NCBI GenBank assembly: GCA_000469685.2
Contig: LS997563.1
Coordinates: 26,958,897 to 27,022,896 of the forward strand
DNA length: 64,000 nucleotides
Source: Haemonchus contortus
Taxonomy: Eukaryota; Nematoda; Chromadorea; Rhabditida; Trichostrongylidae
Reading direction: 5' to 3'
Below, piece after piece: positions 36,895 to 47,149 of this stretch. The position numbers were made by a program, and so were the translations under genes. Below the pieces are notes generated by a model, which made no database searches, was not told the DNA's origin, and saw nothing but the letters and a program-made list of their open reading frames with translations. The first letter of the stretch is position 1, and the number at the start of each line of letters is the position of its first letter.

Positions 36895-37060
36895 GAACAG
36901 CTGACGTTGGAAATGGCTTATTAGATGTCCTGCTAGGATGAAGCTGTGGCCACTTCGTGTACCATGTGTGGCACGATCAGGCCCCTTCCAGGTCGCTTCC
37001 GTCATGATGGTCTCGTACAACCTCTATTTTCACTGGTTTTGTGGAACCTTACTTTTCCCA
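36895..37060 (+). repeat. Dispersed repeat R1, copy C
   Basis: GGAAATGGCTTATTAGATGT, CCTGCTAGGATGAAGCTGTG and then CCGTCATGATGGTCTCGTAC with CTATTTTCACTGG. Both the core and the distal block of R1 (compare 20715-21070) are present but closer together, so about 200 bp seen in copy A is missing here or was inserted there. Confidence 0.5.
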
Positions 37061-37248
37061 TATTCGGCAATTTTCTCGCTCTATTCACCACTGACGCACT
37101 TTTCCCAACCGATGCTTCCGCTTTTCGACTCTCAATCATTCTGAATACAATTCTGGTTGAATGTAAAGATCTACCGTTGACTTTGTCGAAACTGGAGTGA
37201 TTAATATAGGAATTCCATCCAATTAGGTGCTCTTTACATAATCACCCA

Positions 37249-37530
37249 TGGATGGAGGTGGTATAGTGGCAAAAGGCGCCCATACCACACACATACTGTT
37301 ACGGATTCAAATCCTGGATCGATATCCGCTTAGGACAACAAGTTTTCCATCCTTTCTGAGTCGGTTAATTGGTGCCAAGCTTGTCTGGGATGATCAAACC
37401 ATTGACTTGTGCATAGGCTGGCCATTGTGATTCATTTTTAGGCCTTATATGTGCGTACATAATACGCCAATACGATTCTGAGTAAAAGTCGATACGGGGC
37501 GCATCCCTTAGACGGGATTGACTATCATCG
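37249..37530 (+). mobile_element. tRNA-derived SINE
   Basis: The head has a Pol III A box (GGTGGTATAGTGGCAAAAGG, 37256-37275) and, about 40 bases on, a B box (GGATTCAAATCC). The body follows with CTTTCTGAGTCGGTTAATTG, CTTGTCTGGGATGATCAAAC and a tail around GATACGGGGCGCATCCCTTA. This layout (tRNA head, unrelated body) defines a SINE. It has no open frame; mobilisation would depend on a LINE. A LINE endonuclease fragment begins about 215 bp downstream on the same strand, but shared 3' tails were not established. Limits are approximate; a target-site duplication was not found. Confidence 0.7.
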
Positions 37531-37690
37531 AAAGACTTTACCCTTCAATATCGTTATCCATGACTATATATGATGAAGAGATCCATGAATCAAATTGAGC
37601 AGCTTGCACTCGCTAATAACACTTTTTGAAAACTCTAGCATCTAGATCTAGTAACAGTAGGTGCTAAGAATCTTGTACAGGATTACTTAC

Positions 37691-37739
37691 CTTTCCACGT
37701 CTATTGCGGGCACGGCATTTGGGCCCCGGATCTCATACA
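37691..37739 (-). CDS. Putative small exon, unrecognised
   Basis: A 49-bp minus-strand segment with acceptor TTGCCTCAG and a near-perfect donor (AAAG|GTAAGTAATC). One frame is open: YEIRGPNAVPAIDVE, entering with two bases and leaving with AG (next codon split). Codon use looks coding. It abuts, in the opposite orientation, the LINE fragment that starts at 37747. No homology is recognised. Its exit phase does not fit the exon at 33247 directly. Confidence 0.35.
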
Positions 37740-37746
37740 CTGAGGC

Positions 37747-38240
37747 AATTTGTGTACTTTCGATGCACGAACGCCTGCGTCGAAATCGTGTATCGAATAT
37801 CTGATGTTGCAAGCTGGAAAGATCGAGTACGAAGTCATTGAACTAACAGATACTGGGCAATGCATGCTACCCATCGTTTCCGAGATTGTAGAGGAACTGT
37901 TCCTCGGAACATGCGGGTGTCTTCGGTACCATGCGCATGGAAATTTTCGCTGATTCCCACAAAAGCTTGACATTCCGGATCGAAATTTCGCGATTGAAAA
38001 GATATCCACCCTAACTCGAGCAATCTTTGCCTTTGCACCAATATCTGCGAAGGAGAGGACTAGAGTCAATTTACCTGGACCTGAAAAGAGAGTACCCCAC
38101 TGTATTCAAGATCACGTTAGGTATAGGTTCATACTTGAATATTTCACGTTCTCTAGAAGTTTCGCGTGACCGAAGTGACTGTTGTATCGGAGTTCAACAC
38201 GGAATGGAATCATCATCTCCTCTGCACCAAATTCTATTTA
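37747..38240 (+). pseudogene. RTE-type LINE endonuclease fragment
   Basis: The start matches the apurinic-type endonuclease of nematode RTE retrotransposons: LCTFDARTPAS (family: CTYNARTLAS), IEYEVIELTDT (family: IKYDVIGLTET), then EELFLGTCG. After a stop at about 37953 and frameshifts it continues with FAFAPIS (family AYAPTS) near 38030 and YLDLKREYPTVFKI near 38070 (family YMDLEKFYREDHTFYKV). RTE elements nick target DNA with this domain and copy their RNA by target-primed reverse transcription. Here only the N-terminal domain remains, with shifted frames, so it is inactive. Family signatures are from memory. Confidence 0.75.
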
Positions 38241-38617
38241 AATGCGCGGATACTGCAACAGGAATCACCGACATTCAAGAACACTGATCTAACCAGGGGA
38301 GGATTTATCTTCCCATGAGGCTATAAGTAGAGAATATTGCTCAAGAAGTAGAGAAGTCAATACTGCTGAAGATTTTCTCATAAAAGTACGTTCATCCGAA
38401 GTGCGTTCGATCATAATGTGGTGGTGCCGGCTCATTGCGTATTCACCTACTGCGTCAACCAGAGTTGCCGTAAAGGCGGTCAGGCGGTCGTCTCCGTTCT
38501 ATCTAATTGGAGATCTTTAACAAATATGAAATTCTCAGAACTGAGTCAGAGGCTTCTCATGTTTCTAGTATGTGAACAAACGAGCAGCATTCTCTGTATA
38601 TGTGCGCATATCGCGAA

Positions 38618-38678
38618 ACCCATTTAATTAAGAGGATCAACAGTCATTCAGCATGCCCAATTAAGAGGATCAACAGTT
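38618..38678 (+). repeat. Short direct repeat
   Basis: AATTAAGAGGATCAACAGT occurs twice about 35 bp apart. No further structure is seen. Confidence 0.6.
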
Positions 38679-38826
38679 GTATTTTAGCGAATTGGAACTG
38701 CGCCAAACTATTTATTGTAAAGAATAACAGAGTCAGGTATTCCACTAACAGAAAAGTAAAACACACTCAACCATATGTCGTAAATGTTTTTCTGAGGAAT
38801 TCTTTTTCTCTCTCAGCAAATCACCT

Positions 38827-39018
38827 TCAATCATAATCCATCTTCTTTGATGGAGACCCATCGGTTTTGTCGACAGAACCAGGAGGAGTCAACAACTGAG
38901 GAAGCGGTTTCACGGTCTTTGGAGCTTCAACAGTTGAGCGTTCACTTTCAGGGGTAGGCGCTGTCCGTGGTGCACTGCGGCTGCGGCTCTTCTCAGAAGT
39001 GATCTCCCTACGTGTTCG
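38827..39018 (-). CDS. Putative 3'-terminal exon, Ser/Pro/Thr-rich
   Basis: A 64-codon minus-strand frame, stop included, directly follows a strong acceptor (ATCTCTTTCAG) in phase 0. It is basic and Ser/Pro/Thr-rich: RTRREITSEKSRSRSAPRTA, PESERSTVEAPKTVKPLP, QLLTPPGSVDKTDG and PSKKMDYD. The bias is protein-like and typical of disordered tails. No upstream exon was identified with confidence (a candidate acceptor CTTCCTCAG lies near 39290). If real, it ends a minus-strand gene whose body lies to the right, where a decayed LINE occupies 39480-40500. Confidence 0.33.
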   Translation of the reverse strand, partial: RTRREITSEKSRSRSAPRTAPTPESERSTVEAPKTVKPLPQLLTPPGSVDKTDGSPSKKMDYD

Positions 39019-39479
39019 CTGAAAGAGATATATGTTCAGCGCATTCAAATTTTGTATAAAGTCAAAAGAGTGGCTCATGATTCCTAGGCTTTCAAGACTC
39101 TTAAGGCAATAACAAAAAATTTGGTCGCTAGCTTTCTCGTCCTTACGATCAGCATTTTCTAGTCTTGTTCTGATACTAATACATTTACAATTGTGGTGAA
39201 TATGACCTACACGCCTACAACCCACAGGCCGAAGTCGGTGTCCAGCCACTCAGGACATCGGAGTAGTCGGAGCCGTGATGCTTCGAGGAATTTCTGAGGA
39301 AGCAGGTTGAGGTAATCGTAGAAGCAACAACTGATTCCATCTCACTATGAACGGAGGTTGAGGCCCGACGAGCGGAAGGGTGAAGAAAAACTAGGAAAGT
39401 GACTGATCCAGACGGTTGCCATATGAGGCATAGAACGAGCTCGAAGAACACAAGATCAAGTGGCTTACCAACTTCTTGC

Positions 39480-40500
39480 GTCGTTCTCATCTTCAATCAG
39501 ATATGACGGATGCGATGAAATGTCCAAACGTCTGCGACACCAGGTCGATTGTGTGAACCGTGAAGCGATCCGAGCGGCTTATCGACACAAGATTGATGAA
39601 ATTTGTCCCGGTCACACAGTAATGCCAGAGAAACCCACAGCGAATGCCATCTCTATAGCTATGTACATAGGTAATGAGGAAGTATCAAGTAAACTGTATA
39701 TTCTCCTCGATCAAGCGAAGGCTTTCAGTCGCCTACAGCAACCATTCGTCTGAAGGGCCTTCGAGCGCTTTCATTCTCGATCTCCCTGGATGGGAGATAT
39801 GCACGATCGGAGGTTGAAGCTCACACACTTCTCACGACCGATCAGAAGCAAAAGAAGTCACATTTGAAGTACATCAATGTTCAGTTGTGAGCGAGCCCGT
39901 TCCTCTTCCTGCTTACAGTGGACGCACGGCAAAAGAACTCGTAGATGGACCGCAGAAGAAAAGTCTCTGCGCTGATGACATCGCTCTGCATCGAAGAACA
40001 GATCGAAACTTCATGTAAAGTTGCAGAAATGGCAGAAGGTGCTAGCGGAAAATGTACTTTGACTAATTGTGTACAAAACCAGGTTGTATCAGCTATGAGG
40101 AGTGCGCATAGTCAATCGTAGACGGCTTTAGGAAGACATGGAATGGGCAGGACTTGAAGGTTCCGAAACGATGCCTGTGAAGTGACCTTGCCGCTGATAG
40201 CAGTGGGCTGTGAATATTGAATAGCCGCGGCTAGATGGAGTGGAGAGACCTCATCTTCTGCGACTAAGCTGCTTCGGGACGCTCGAAGGGAAGTATCACC
40301 GAACAATAGTGGGACCCATGATGCTCTACAGAGGTGAGTGGTTACTCGTAAGACAAATATAAGGGAGATAACCTTACTTTACTGAAATGATGACGCTCAG
40401 ATGGACTTACGGTTGGACCAGTGGAACGGGTCAGAAACGAGGACACTACTCAAGTCTCTTCTGTTCAGCAGAAGAGAAACAGAAACAGCGCCTGCTGTAG
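39480..40500 (+). pseudogene. Decayed non-LTR reverse transcriptase
   Basis: The clearest mark is CADDIALHRR at 39967-39996, the polymerase catalytic block (family form YADDIAL), followed after a frameshift by LQKWQKVLAENVL (family LQ-W---L---GLRLN-KKT). Further on come EDMEW, MEWRDL (family MKWRDLT), EGKYHRTIVGPMMLY (family KGKIYRTVVRPALLYG) and TEMMTLRWTYGWT (family EMRMLRWTLGVTR). So the palm, thumb and C-terminal region of a LINE polymerase are readable, across many stops and shifts. The upstream part (39480-39890, with HLKYINVQL) is protein-like but unassigned. It is a different LINE family from the RTE pieces at 37747 and 47150. Confidence 0.7.
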
Positions 40501-41218
40501 TTTGACACATACTGCGAAAGCATTCGATTTCAGAAGCAGTGAATTTCGAAGCGGATGAAAACCACTAGGTGAAGTCCCCAAGTAGGGATTGAACAGAAAC
40601 AAAATACCTTCCCTTCAGTTGATTGCCAAGTGGGTTTTTTAATTTCTCAATGTTGCCTAGTTTCATTTACATAAACGCACAGTTTCTTCCCGGTCACTTG
40701 AATCCAATCGCGAATGTGTAGTACTTCGTGAAAACATCTTGCGTATATTCGAATATGCCGCCTACAGGGATTGCAGATTTTGGGCAAAACTTCTGCCCTC
40801 GAATAGGATTCTTGTGCTCTCCAGCAAACAACCCAACAACATGATTAGAAAGCACAGGTACAGTCCGAGTCCTGCCCAATGCCGGAATTTCATTTGAAGC
40901 TCGCCAATTTTGTTGAACTTTCGCAGTTGACATTGCGTGACAAGCACATCTTTTTGAAGAAGTTCATTACTTGTATTCTACTTTGTCCAACGTTCACATG
41001 AACCTCTGTGATACGGAATGTAGAACAAACTTTAGCCAATTCTTTAATTGATTCTAGATCGTGAACAAAATAAGTCAAATTAAAACTGTTACTACTGTGC
41101 TATATTACTGATAAAAGAATGAATAGGCAAATTGGTAACATGAGCAGCAGCAGCGGGTAACAAGTAAAAGGTAGCATGAGCTCATATACATATACTATGT
41201 ATACTCTGAATGGGACCT
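40501..41218. other. Nothing recognised
   Basis: No homology, exon or repeat was identified between the LINE remnant and foldback element FB2. Confidence 0.5.
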
Positions 41219-41412
41219 CTAACCAGGGAAGGATCCCAACTCGAAGTGGCCATTTGAAATAAGACCTATACTGCTAGACGTGTTTTTGGGCGCTGAATTC
41301 GAATCCGCTTTCCAAATTTGCCAAGCGATTCTCTAAACGGAGTTATGAGGGTGGTTTTAGGTGACATTACATGAGAAAACTTAAATTACATGGAAACATC
41401 TCACTCCTCAAC

Positions 41413-41474
41413 GGCGGCTTGGTGTAGTGGTAAGCGTGACGCTTCATGGGCGAGAGGCTAGGGCTCGGGTTTTG
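41413..41474 (+). other. tRNA-like Pol III head, left arm of FB2
   Basis: GGCGGCTTGGTGTAGTGGTA with A-box TGGTGTAGTGG, then AGGGCTCGGGTTTT in the B-box position. The B box is more degraded than in the opposite arm. Confidence 0.55.
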
Positions 41475-42048
41475 TGGGGGACCGAGTTTTTGCATTATAT
41501 AGAATTTTCCCTCCAGGACTAAGAAATACTCTCATGGTGATTTAATCACGTTTTATGACCTTTCAAGGCTTTTGCCGATATTTATCCACTTAAAGTAATA
41601 CTTCAGTTTTACTCGCATACCCATGCACTCGATATTCACAGCAGGATTCACAGTAGGGTACTTTATGAACAAATGTGATACTCTAGCACGAAATGCTTGA
41701 AACAGGCTTTAAACAAAGAAACTTTTCACAATGGGAGAAACGGATGAAAAAGAACTCGTCACAGCCCATTGCTTTACACTCACTAACCCCAAATCAGAAG
41801 GAAAACAGAATTGAGTAGGCGTCCCAAAATCACCGGGTGAGTGCTCAAGTAGCCGGCGGCATACCATGAATAAAAGAGAAATTTTCTAAATCTCACCGCC
41901 CAGAACTGAAAATAGACAGGCGATAGTAAGCAAAGAATGGGGTCTCGTGTGTACACGTAAAAGTTGAGGTCATGAGCTATTACATATGAGGTGGTGCATT
42001 TGACCATATTTCTAGAAGAAATTAAGAAATGAGCTTCTATCGGCTGTA

Positions 42049-42336
42049 TTAGCCTCGTGGTAGCCTCGAGCAGGGTGTCATTCCCTTCACCTGCTTTTGG
42101 GGAGGTAAGACGCACTGAATAGCTTTCTGGTGTTGAATGATGTCCCCGAGTTCACTATCAACAATGCCGGTGTAGGTGAGTCCGGGTCTGCTACGCATCA
42201 TCGCACCTAATCTAGCATCAACACCCACTCTAGCAACATCATTGCTCATCATATGCGTTTTACTCGCCCGGACCTCCAAATTTTGCGCAATTTCCCACTC
42301 GGTAACAGGTAGGTAGGTAGGAGAAGGTATCAGCAA
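42049..42336 (-). other. Conserved open frame in FB2 core
   Basis: A 95-codon minus-strand frame; its motifs HMMSNDVARVGVDARLGAM, LPPQKQVKG and TPCSRLPRG match the frame at 15007-15264. Between the shared motifs this copy has several extra codons, with frame preserved. Unrecognised. It may be an exon-like remnant captured from a host or parent transposon gene, or non-coding. Confidence 0.25.
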
Positions 42337-42436
42337 AGCATTAAAAGGTCATAAAACGTGATAAAATCACCATGAAAGTATTTCCTAGTTCTGGAGGAAA
42401 AAATTCTATATAATGCAAAAACTCAGTCCCCCACAA

Positions 42437-42495
42437 AACCCGAACCCTAGCCTCTCGCCCACGAAGCGTCATGCTTACCACCATACCAAGCCGCC
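42437..42495 (-). other. tRNA-like Pol III head, right arm of FB2
   Basis: Minus strand: GGCGGCTTGGTATGGTGGTA with an altered A box (TGGTATGGTGG), then AGGGTTCGGGTTTT as B-box-like. It faces the left-arm head, as in FB1. Confidence 0.5.
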
Positions 42496-42689
42496 GTTGA
42501 GCAGAGACCTGCTTCAATGTAATTTAAGTTTTCTCATGTAATGTCACCCTAAACCACCCTTATAACTCCGTTCAGAGAAACGCTTGGCAGATTTGGAAAG
42601 CGGATTTGAATTCAGCGCCCAAAAACACGTCTAGCAGTATAGGTCTTATTTCAAATGGCCACTTCGAGTTGGGATCCTTCCCTGGTAAG

Positions 42690-44519
42690 TTTCGGATAAG
42701 TAATAAGGCTAATCCAGCCAAATTTTCGTCCTTACCCTGTAACGTTCCTCTACCCATCCTAATCCCGATTCTGAAATTATAAGCAGTAATCTTTGTAGCT
42801 GATTGCGTCCTAATTCTATCCGTTTGTCAATTCTTCCGGTGACAGTTACGCTGGGAAGTTGCTGTATTTGCAGTTTTTGTAACTAGATATATGCAATCAC
42901 TGTAAATGCTGAGAAACTCTTCAGTTGACTACCCTGACGATTCGCGGTTTTTTGAAAGACTCACTTCAGCTGATCGCCGCCTGGATCTGTTCCTCGATGA
43001 AGCAGCCGACGAAATTTCTTGTTGAATAGCGAAAGCCATTTCTGCGTACTAAATTATGAAAGTAGTTTTTTTCTTTTTGCCTCCATTAGGCAAAGTTTTA
43101 CTGTCCACTCTGGGTTACAACGGCAAAGTAGAAGCTGGCTCCCACACCCACCCCCTCCCCTCGTTCCTTTATGTGAAAGTCGGACAGTCTTCTCTTATTG
43201 TTACGCTTCTGATAAGGGTAGCGTGAAAAAAATTCCTGGTGAACGTGTAGGATCCAAGGCTTTAGCAGTTGGCACGTACCTTAGTGGCCACAGTAATCTC
43301 AACTTTTCAACAGGCTACCTAAAGTAACAAAGTAGGGATTCGATTAAACACATGAGAGCTTCTGCATCGGAAAATAACTTTGCGGCATCTGAGCCGTGTG
43401 TGGTACGCGAATTGTTATAACTAAGGCTATCATTATTTCATACATTTGACGAATTGAATATGCTGTTGGTGAGGGTTACCTTTATTGATCTTGTCTACTC
43501 CTCCACCACCGGTAATGGAGAGTATAAGCCCCAAAAAATTTGGGTCAGAATATGAGAATCAAAGATTTTTCATGGTGAAATCAAGCTCTCTTCAAAATCT
43601 AACCAACGTTGGAGTTTCAAGGCAAAAATTATGTAGCTCTTAGCAGAACGACTAACTCATTAAGCCCTACACTCCAAAGCTAGCCGCACTACTTCGAAGT
43701 ACAGAAGTCGTTACTCGATCGAAAGGACTGGGCAGAACACGTATCGAGGGCACAGCTAGATAGCTAAAAGAAGCTCCTGAAATATTCTGCCATGACAAAT
43801 ATCCGGCCTCCAAGTATGCCACATGGAGCATTATCGTTTCGAGAAACAGCTTGAATAGGGTGCAGTAAAAGCTCATAGACAGGCTCAAGAGGGCCAAGAC
43901 TCATGGGGATAGTAGCGAGCGGTATTTGGTATCATGGATGCCCTAGTGTCGTGCGATTCACATGTTTTAAGGGCTTTCCCACTAATTCTGATTTCCGTGT
44001 CTTTAGCACGAACACTTCCGGTACTCAACGCAGGATGAGCACATTGAAATTACCTCAGTCTATGCCTACGAGTTCCCCGCTTCCTCCAACAACTGCTGTT
44101 CTTTTCTTCAAATCTAGAACGTTTTTCACCACAGTTAAAATTTTTAATCATAGCTTTACCCATCTCCAGCCCACGCACTGCCCACAATAGAACTTCGACC
44201 ACTCTTACTACCCTTACTACAGGGGTATATATTTACTTTTTACGAATCATGAAACGCTTTTGGACTATGATGTGTATAATATTAGTTATGGTGTTTTCAA
44301 AGACCCATTTGCGTGCTTTCCCTCGCCCATAGCCGACGAAACTTCGCTTATTCTACGGACAACTTGCACATATGTATTAGGCCTTGCTCATTCCTTCAAA
44401 TTTTTACTGGCCACCACAAATTTGCTAATTTGGGGTAAAATCTTTCTCATTCATCAAGCAGAAGCTTGGTGTGTCAGTTTGTCGGTCTGAAAGTGATGTG
44501 GAAAACCCAGCTTTCACAT
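42690..44519. other. Nothing recognised
   Basis: No supported gene. 44378-44412 shares TTAGGCCTTGCTCATTCCTT with 51907-51943 (TTAGGCCTTGCTTATTCCTT), so a short repeat fragment is present at both places. Confidence 0.45.
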
Positions 44520-44610
44520 TACCTTCTAATATTATATATACAGCAGTAATATGGTGGGTAGGTTGATGGAGTTGAGTGAGTACTGTGGAGTGGAGTGAGT
44601 AAACGCGGAA
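44520..44610 (-). repeat. Dispersed repeat R4, copy A
   Basis: On the minus strand it reads TACTCACTCCACTCC, CAGTACTCACTCAACTCCAT, CAACCTACCCAC and then a TATATATAA-AGAAGG end. This matches 60940-61050 in the opposite orientation. It is simple-sequence-like (CACTCC units) but ordered the same way at both loci. Confidence 0.55.
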
Positions 44611-45272
44611 TCAAGTGAAGACTTCAAAGTTGGAATTCCGATCTGTACCGGCATCGTGCTATTTATGGTCTTTACAAAAATCGAAGGTGAGGATGTAGTT
44701 GGGAGACCTCAATTTTCTTTCAAAAGGATCCATCTCCGTGCGTCCTTGCGGGAGAAAAGAAACAACGTGAACGAACCCAGCTCCGAAGTTAAACAGAAGC
44801 TAAGCGACGTAGGGATCAATCAAGATCAAGAAAGCTAAGCTGAAGGCGCAGAGGCGAAGAGAAGCTGCAACCTCATGATTACAAATAGTTGAAGATCATG
44901 AACGCTGTAGCACTTGCAACCTGCCGAACAGTTGCTCTTGAAATGTTTCGGAAATCTCACACAATTTTGTGCTGTATACAGTTGCAGTGATCATGAGCCG
45001 ATCGCTCGCAGTGGACTCCATTCGAATCGATTCGAACAGTACAGAGCTAGAGGAATTAAAAAACCTGCTCCGGCGTTATAAACATTGCCGGATAATTCTT
45101 CTGCAAATCAACTGATAGGTCTCCTCTCGGTATATGTTTTTCTAACAGCATTGGTTTCTCTTTCCTGCAAGAACACTCAGTGAGTTGAATCTTCCTAATT
45201 AGAAAGGTTAGGCGAATTGAGTTTTGTCGGGTTAAAAGAATAATTGATTAAGTAAATTGGGACGCTGTTTTA

Positions 45273-45301
45273 TTGGGTTGTCCAGAAAAGAATGCGACAC
45301 T
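45273..45301 (+). repeat. Mariner left TIR (29 bp)
   Basis: Starts TTGGGTTGTCCAGAAAAG and ends TGCGACACT. It matches the inverse of 46499-46527 except at four central positions. TIRs are the transposase binding and cleavage sites. Confidence 0.93.
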
Positions 45302-45346
45302 AACAGCGCAAATTTTACATAGTTTTTTATGCAATAAAAGACAAGT

Positions 45347-46369
45347 TCAATCAGTGATATAGTTGCCGTTATGACCGATGACCTTCATCCATTTCACTGG
45401 CAGTTTGTCGATCCCACTTATCCAGAAATCAGCGGATTGCGTGCTGAAGAAGTTGCCCACCTCCATTTTGTGTTGCTCCTGATTATCGAAATTCTTATCT
45501 CGTAGGTGCCGCTTCAAGGCTCGGAACAAGTGATAGTCGGAAGGGGCTAGATCAGGAGAGTACGGTGGATGAGGTAGTACTTCCCAACCTAGCTCCTGAA
45601 TTTTCTGACGCGTCATCGTTGCCACGTGGGGGCGAGCGTTGTCGTGCAGGAGATAGGTTTCCAGCCGTTTTGGATACTTGTGAAGGATTGCATCGGCTAC
45701 CTTCTGTAGCTGGTTAGAGTACGTCGTCACCGTCACAGTAGTGCCACTTTCCAGGAATTCGTAGTAGAGCATCCCATCACAATTCCACCAACAACATAGG
45801 AGAATCTTCTTCTGTTGCAATCCACGTTTCGATTGCTTCGGTGGCAGTTCGCCCTTTGGCAACCACACTCTCTTGCGGGTATCATTTACATACAGCACCC
45901 AGCTTTCGTCTCCTGTCACCATCCCATTCAACAAATCCTTCCTGTGCGGACGAAGAAGCAATGACTCGGCAATGCTAACACGACGAGCCCGGTTCGATTC
46001 GCGAAGTTCGTGAGGCACCCATGTCGAAAAAATCTTGCGGAAGCCAACAGAGGCAAGACGATTGCTGACGGTTGATTTGCTGCACCCGAGTGTCGTTGCT
46101 AATTCCCGAGTGGTTATGTTCGGCTTTGAGGTCAAAGCGCTTCGCAAATCATCATCAAGAAGAGTTGACGCGGGTCCAGGACGTTCCTGTCCTTCGAGGG
46201 AAATATCTCCGGTTTTGAAGCGGTGATACCAGCGACTGACAGTGGAATGGTGTACCACATATTTGTTGAATGCAGCGCAGATGTTATTAGCTGCTTCTCT
46301 TGCAGAATGTCCTTGTAGGAATTCATAATACACGATGGGTCGAAGGATACTCGGATTCGAAGGATCCAT
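45347..46369 (-). CDS. Mariner transposase, intact
   Basis: A 340-residue enzyme that cuts the element out and inserts it at TA. N-terminal paired helix-turn-helix DNA-binding region (residues about 8-110, with YYEFLQGHSAREAANNI and STVSRWYHRF), the linker signature WVPHEL (about residues 115-120), then an RNase H-like catalytic domain with all three acidic residues: D in GDESW, D in HDNARPH and D in APSDYHLF. The last two are 34 residues apart, the D,D34D spacing that defines mariner. HPPYSPDLAPSDYHLF is the classic block. The start ATG follows the right TIR and UTR normally. One oddity is that the usual GRP linker motif after the first HTH reads PGPAS. The nearest subfamily was not determined. 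Confidence 0.96.
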   Translation of the reverse strand: MDPSNPSILRPIVYYEFLQGHSAREAANNICAAFNKYVVHHSTVSRWYHRFKTGDISLEGQERPGPASTLLDDDLRSALTSKPNITTRELATTLGCSKSTVSNRLASVGFRKIFSTWVPHELRESNRARRVSIAESLLLRPHRKDLLNGMVTGDESWVLYVNDTRKRVWLPKGELPPKQSKRGLQQKKILLCCWWNCDGMLYYEFLESGTTVTVTTYSNQLQKVADAILHKYPKRLETYLLHDNARPHVATMTRQKIQELGWEVLPHPPYSPDLAPSDYHLFRALKRHLRDKNFDNQEQHKMEVGNFFSTQSADFWISGIDKLPVKWMKVIGHNGNYITD

Positions 46370-46498
46370 AACTGTTTTCCCGTGAGAGAAGAAGCCTTTT
46401 TATAATATTCCGCAATACAAGCTAGATGTGGTCTACCTTACCGTAGATCAAAACTGGGCGCTATTCGCTTTCGAATAGCTAGCCATGCTCAAATTCCA

Positions 46499-46527
46499 AG
46501 TGTCGCAGGGTTTTTTGGACAACCCAA
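46499..46527 (-). repeat. Mariner right TIR (29 bp)
   Basis: Inverse of 45273-45301 with four mismatches; read on the minus strand it begins TTGGGTTGTCCAAAAAACCC. TA follows at 46528-46529. Confidence 0.93.
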
Positions 46528-46529
46528 TA

Positions 46530-47149
46530 ATTTCGAAGAAGTTCTTTCCGGTTGGTTTGATAATAGATGCGTAGTAATAGTTTACGGTTTTCCTTTGTTC
46601 TTTGATGTATTTTGTTGTTACGAGTGATAAGTTGCTGCGATATAGCTCAGATTCAGATGTCCAACGATTGAAATACCCTTACTAATGCAACTATAAAATA
46701 TATAAACCTCCGAGCACTTAGTTAAACAAGAATTTCAATAAGCTCAAACAAACAGAATACTTTAGAAAGACTGATAGACTTACTATTGAAAGACTCTCCA
46801 CGTCAAAATTAGATATCAGTTACTCCTCTACATCCTAATGGCTAGTTGTACAATGAGTTTAAACGCAAATTTCGAAACGACTTGAAGTAGCAGGAAAATG
46901 GAAATGCTGGTGGTAAATCGTCTGTTTAGAGAAAACACGACGAGTTTGTCCGAGAATTCCGTCTCCGTTCTGGACGCCCATTCGGTCATTGCAACAGGTC
47001 ATAACAACTGTTAAAAGAAATTTCAAAAAACACGAATAAAAAGCGGGAGTCCTACTCCTCACTTTCTTACTATCTAAATATGAGAGTTTAGTATTGAAGC
47101 AGGTAATCGACCACCCATCGAAGAAGTGGGAACAGATTCGATTAGAAAA
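46530..47149. other. Nothing recognised
   Basis: AT-rich sequence between the mariner and the LINE remnant, without homology or repeat match. Confidence 0.5.

Larger units (their letters stand above)
41219..42689. mobile_element. Foldback transposon FB2, second copy
   Basis: Same architecture as 14242-15694: inverted arms of about 350 bp (about 41219-41570 and 42330-42689), outer ends CTAACCAGGGAAGGATCCC and CTTACCAGGGAAGGATCCC, and a core including TAATACTTCAGTTTTACTCG and a (GGTA)n tract near 42307. Length is 1,471 bp against 1,453 in FB1. The two arms of one copy share small differences against the other copy (for example AACTCGAAG in both FB2 arms where FB1 arms have AAGTCGAAG), which suggests arm-to-arm sequence exchange or amplification from different masters. 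No transposase is present. Flanks show no obvious target duplication. Confidence 0.85.
45273..46527 (-). mobile_element. Complete mariner transposon
   Basis: A 1,255-bp element flanked by TA on both sides (45271-45272 and 46528-46529), the mariner target-site duplication. The terminal inverted repeats are 29 bp with 4 mismatches: both start TTGGGTTGTCCA and end TGCGACACT. It carries one full-length transposase gene on the minus strand, with no frameshift or stop, so it is structurally complete and either young or under constraint. Length and layout fit mariner (about 1.3 kb, 340-350 residues). Whether it is active cannot be told from one copy. Confidence 0.95.
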
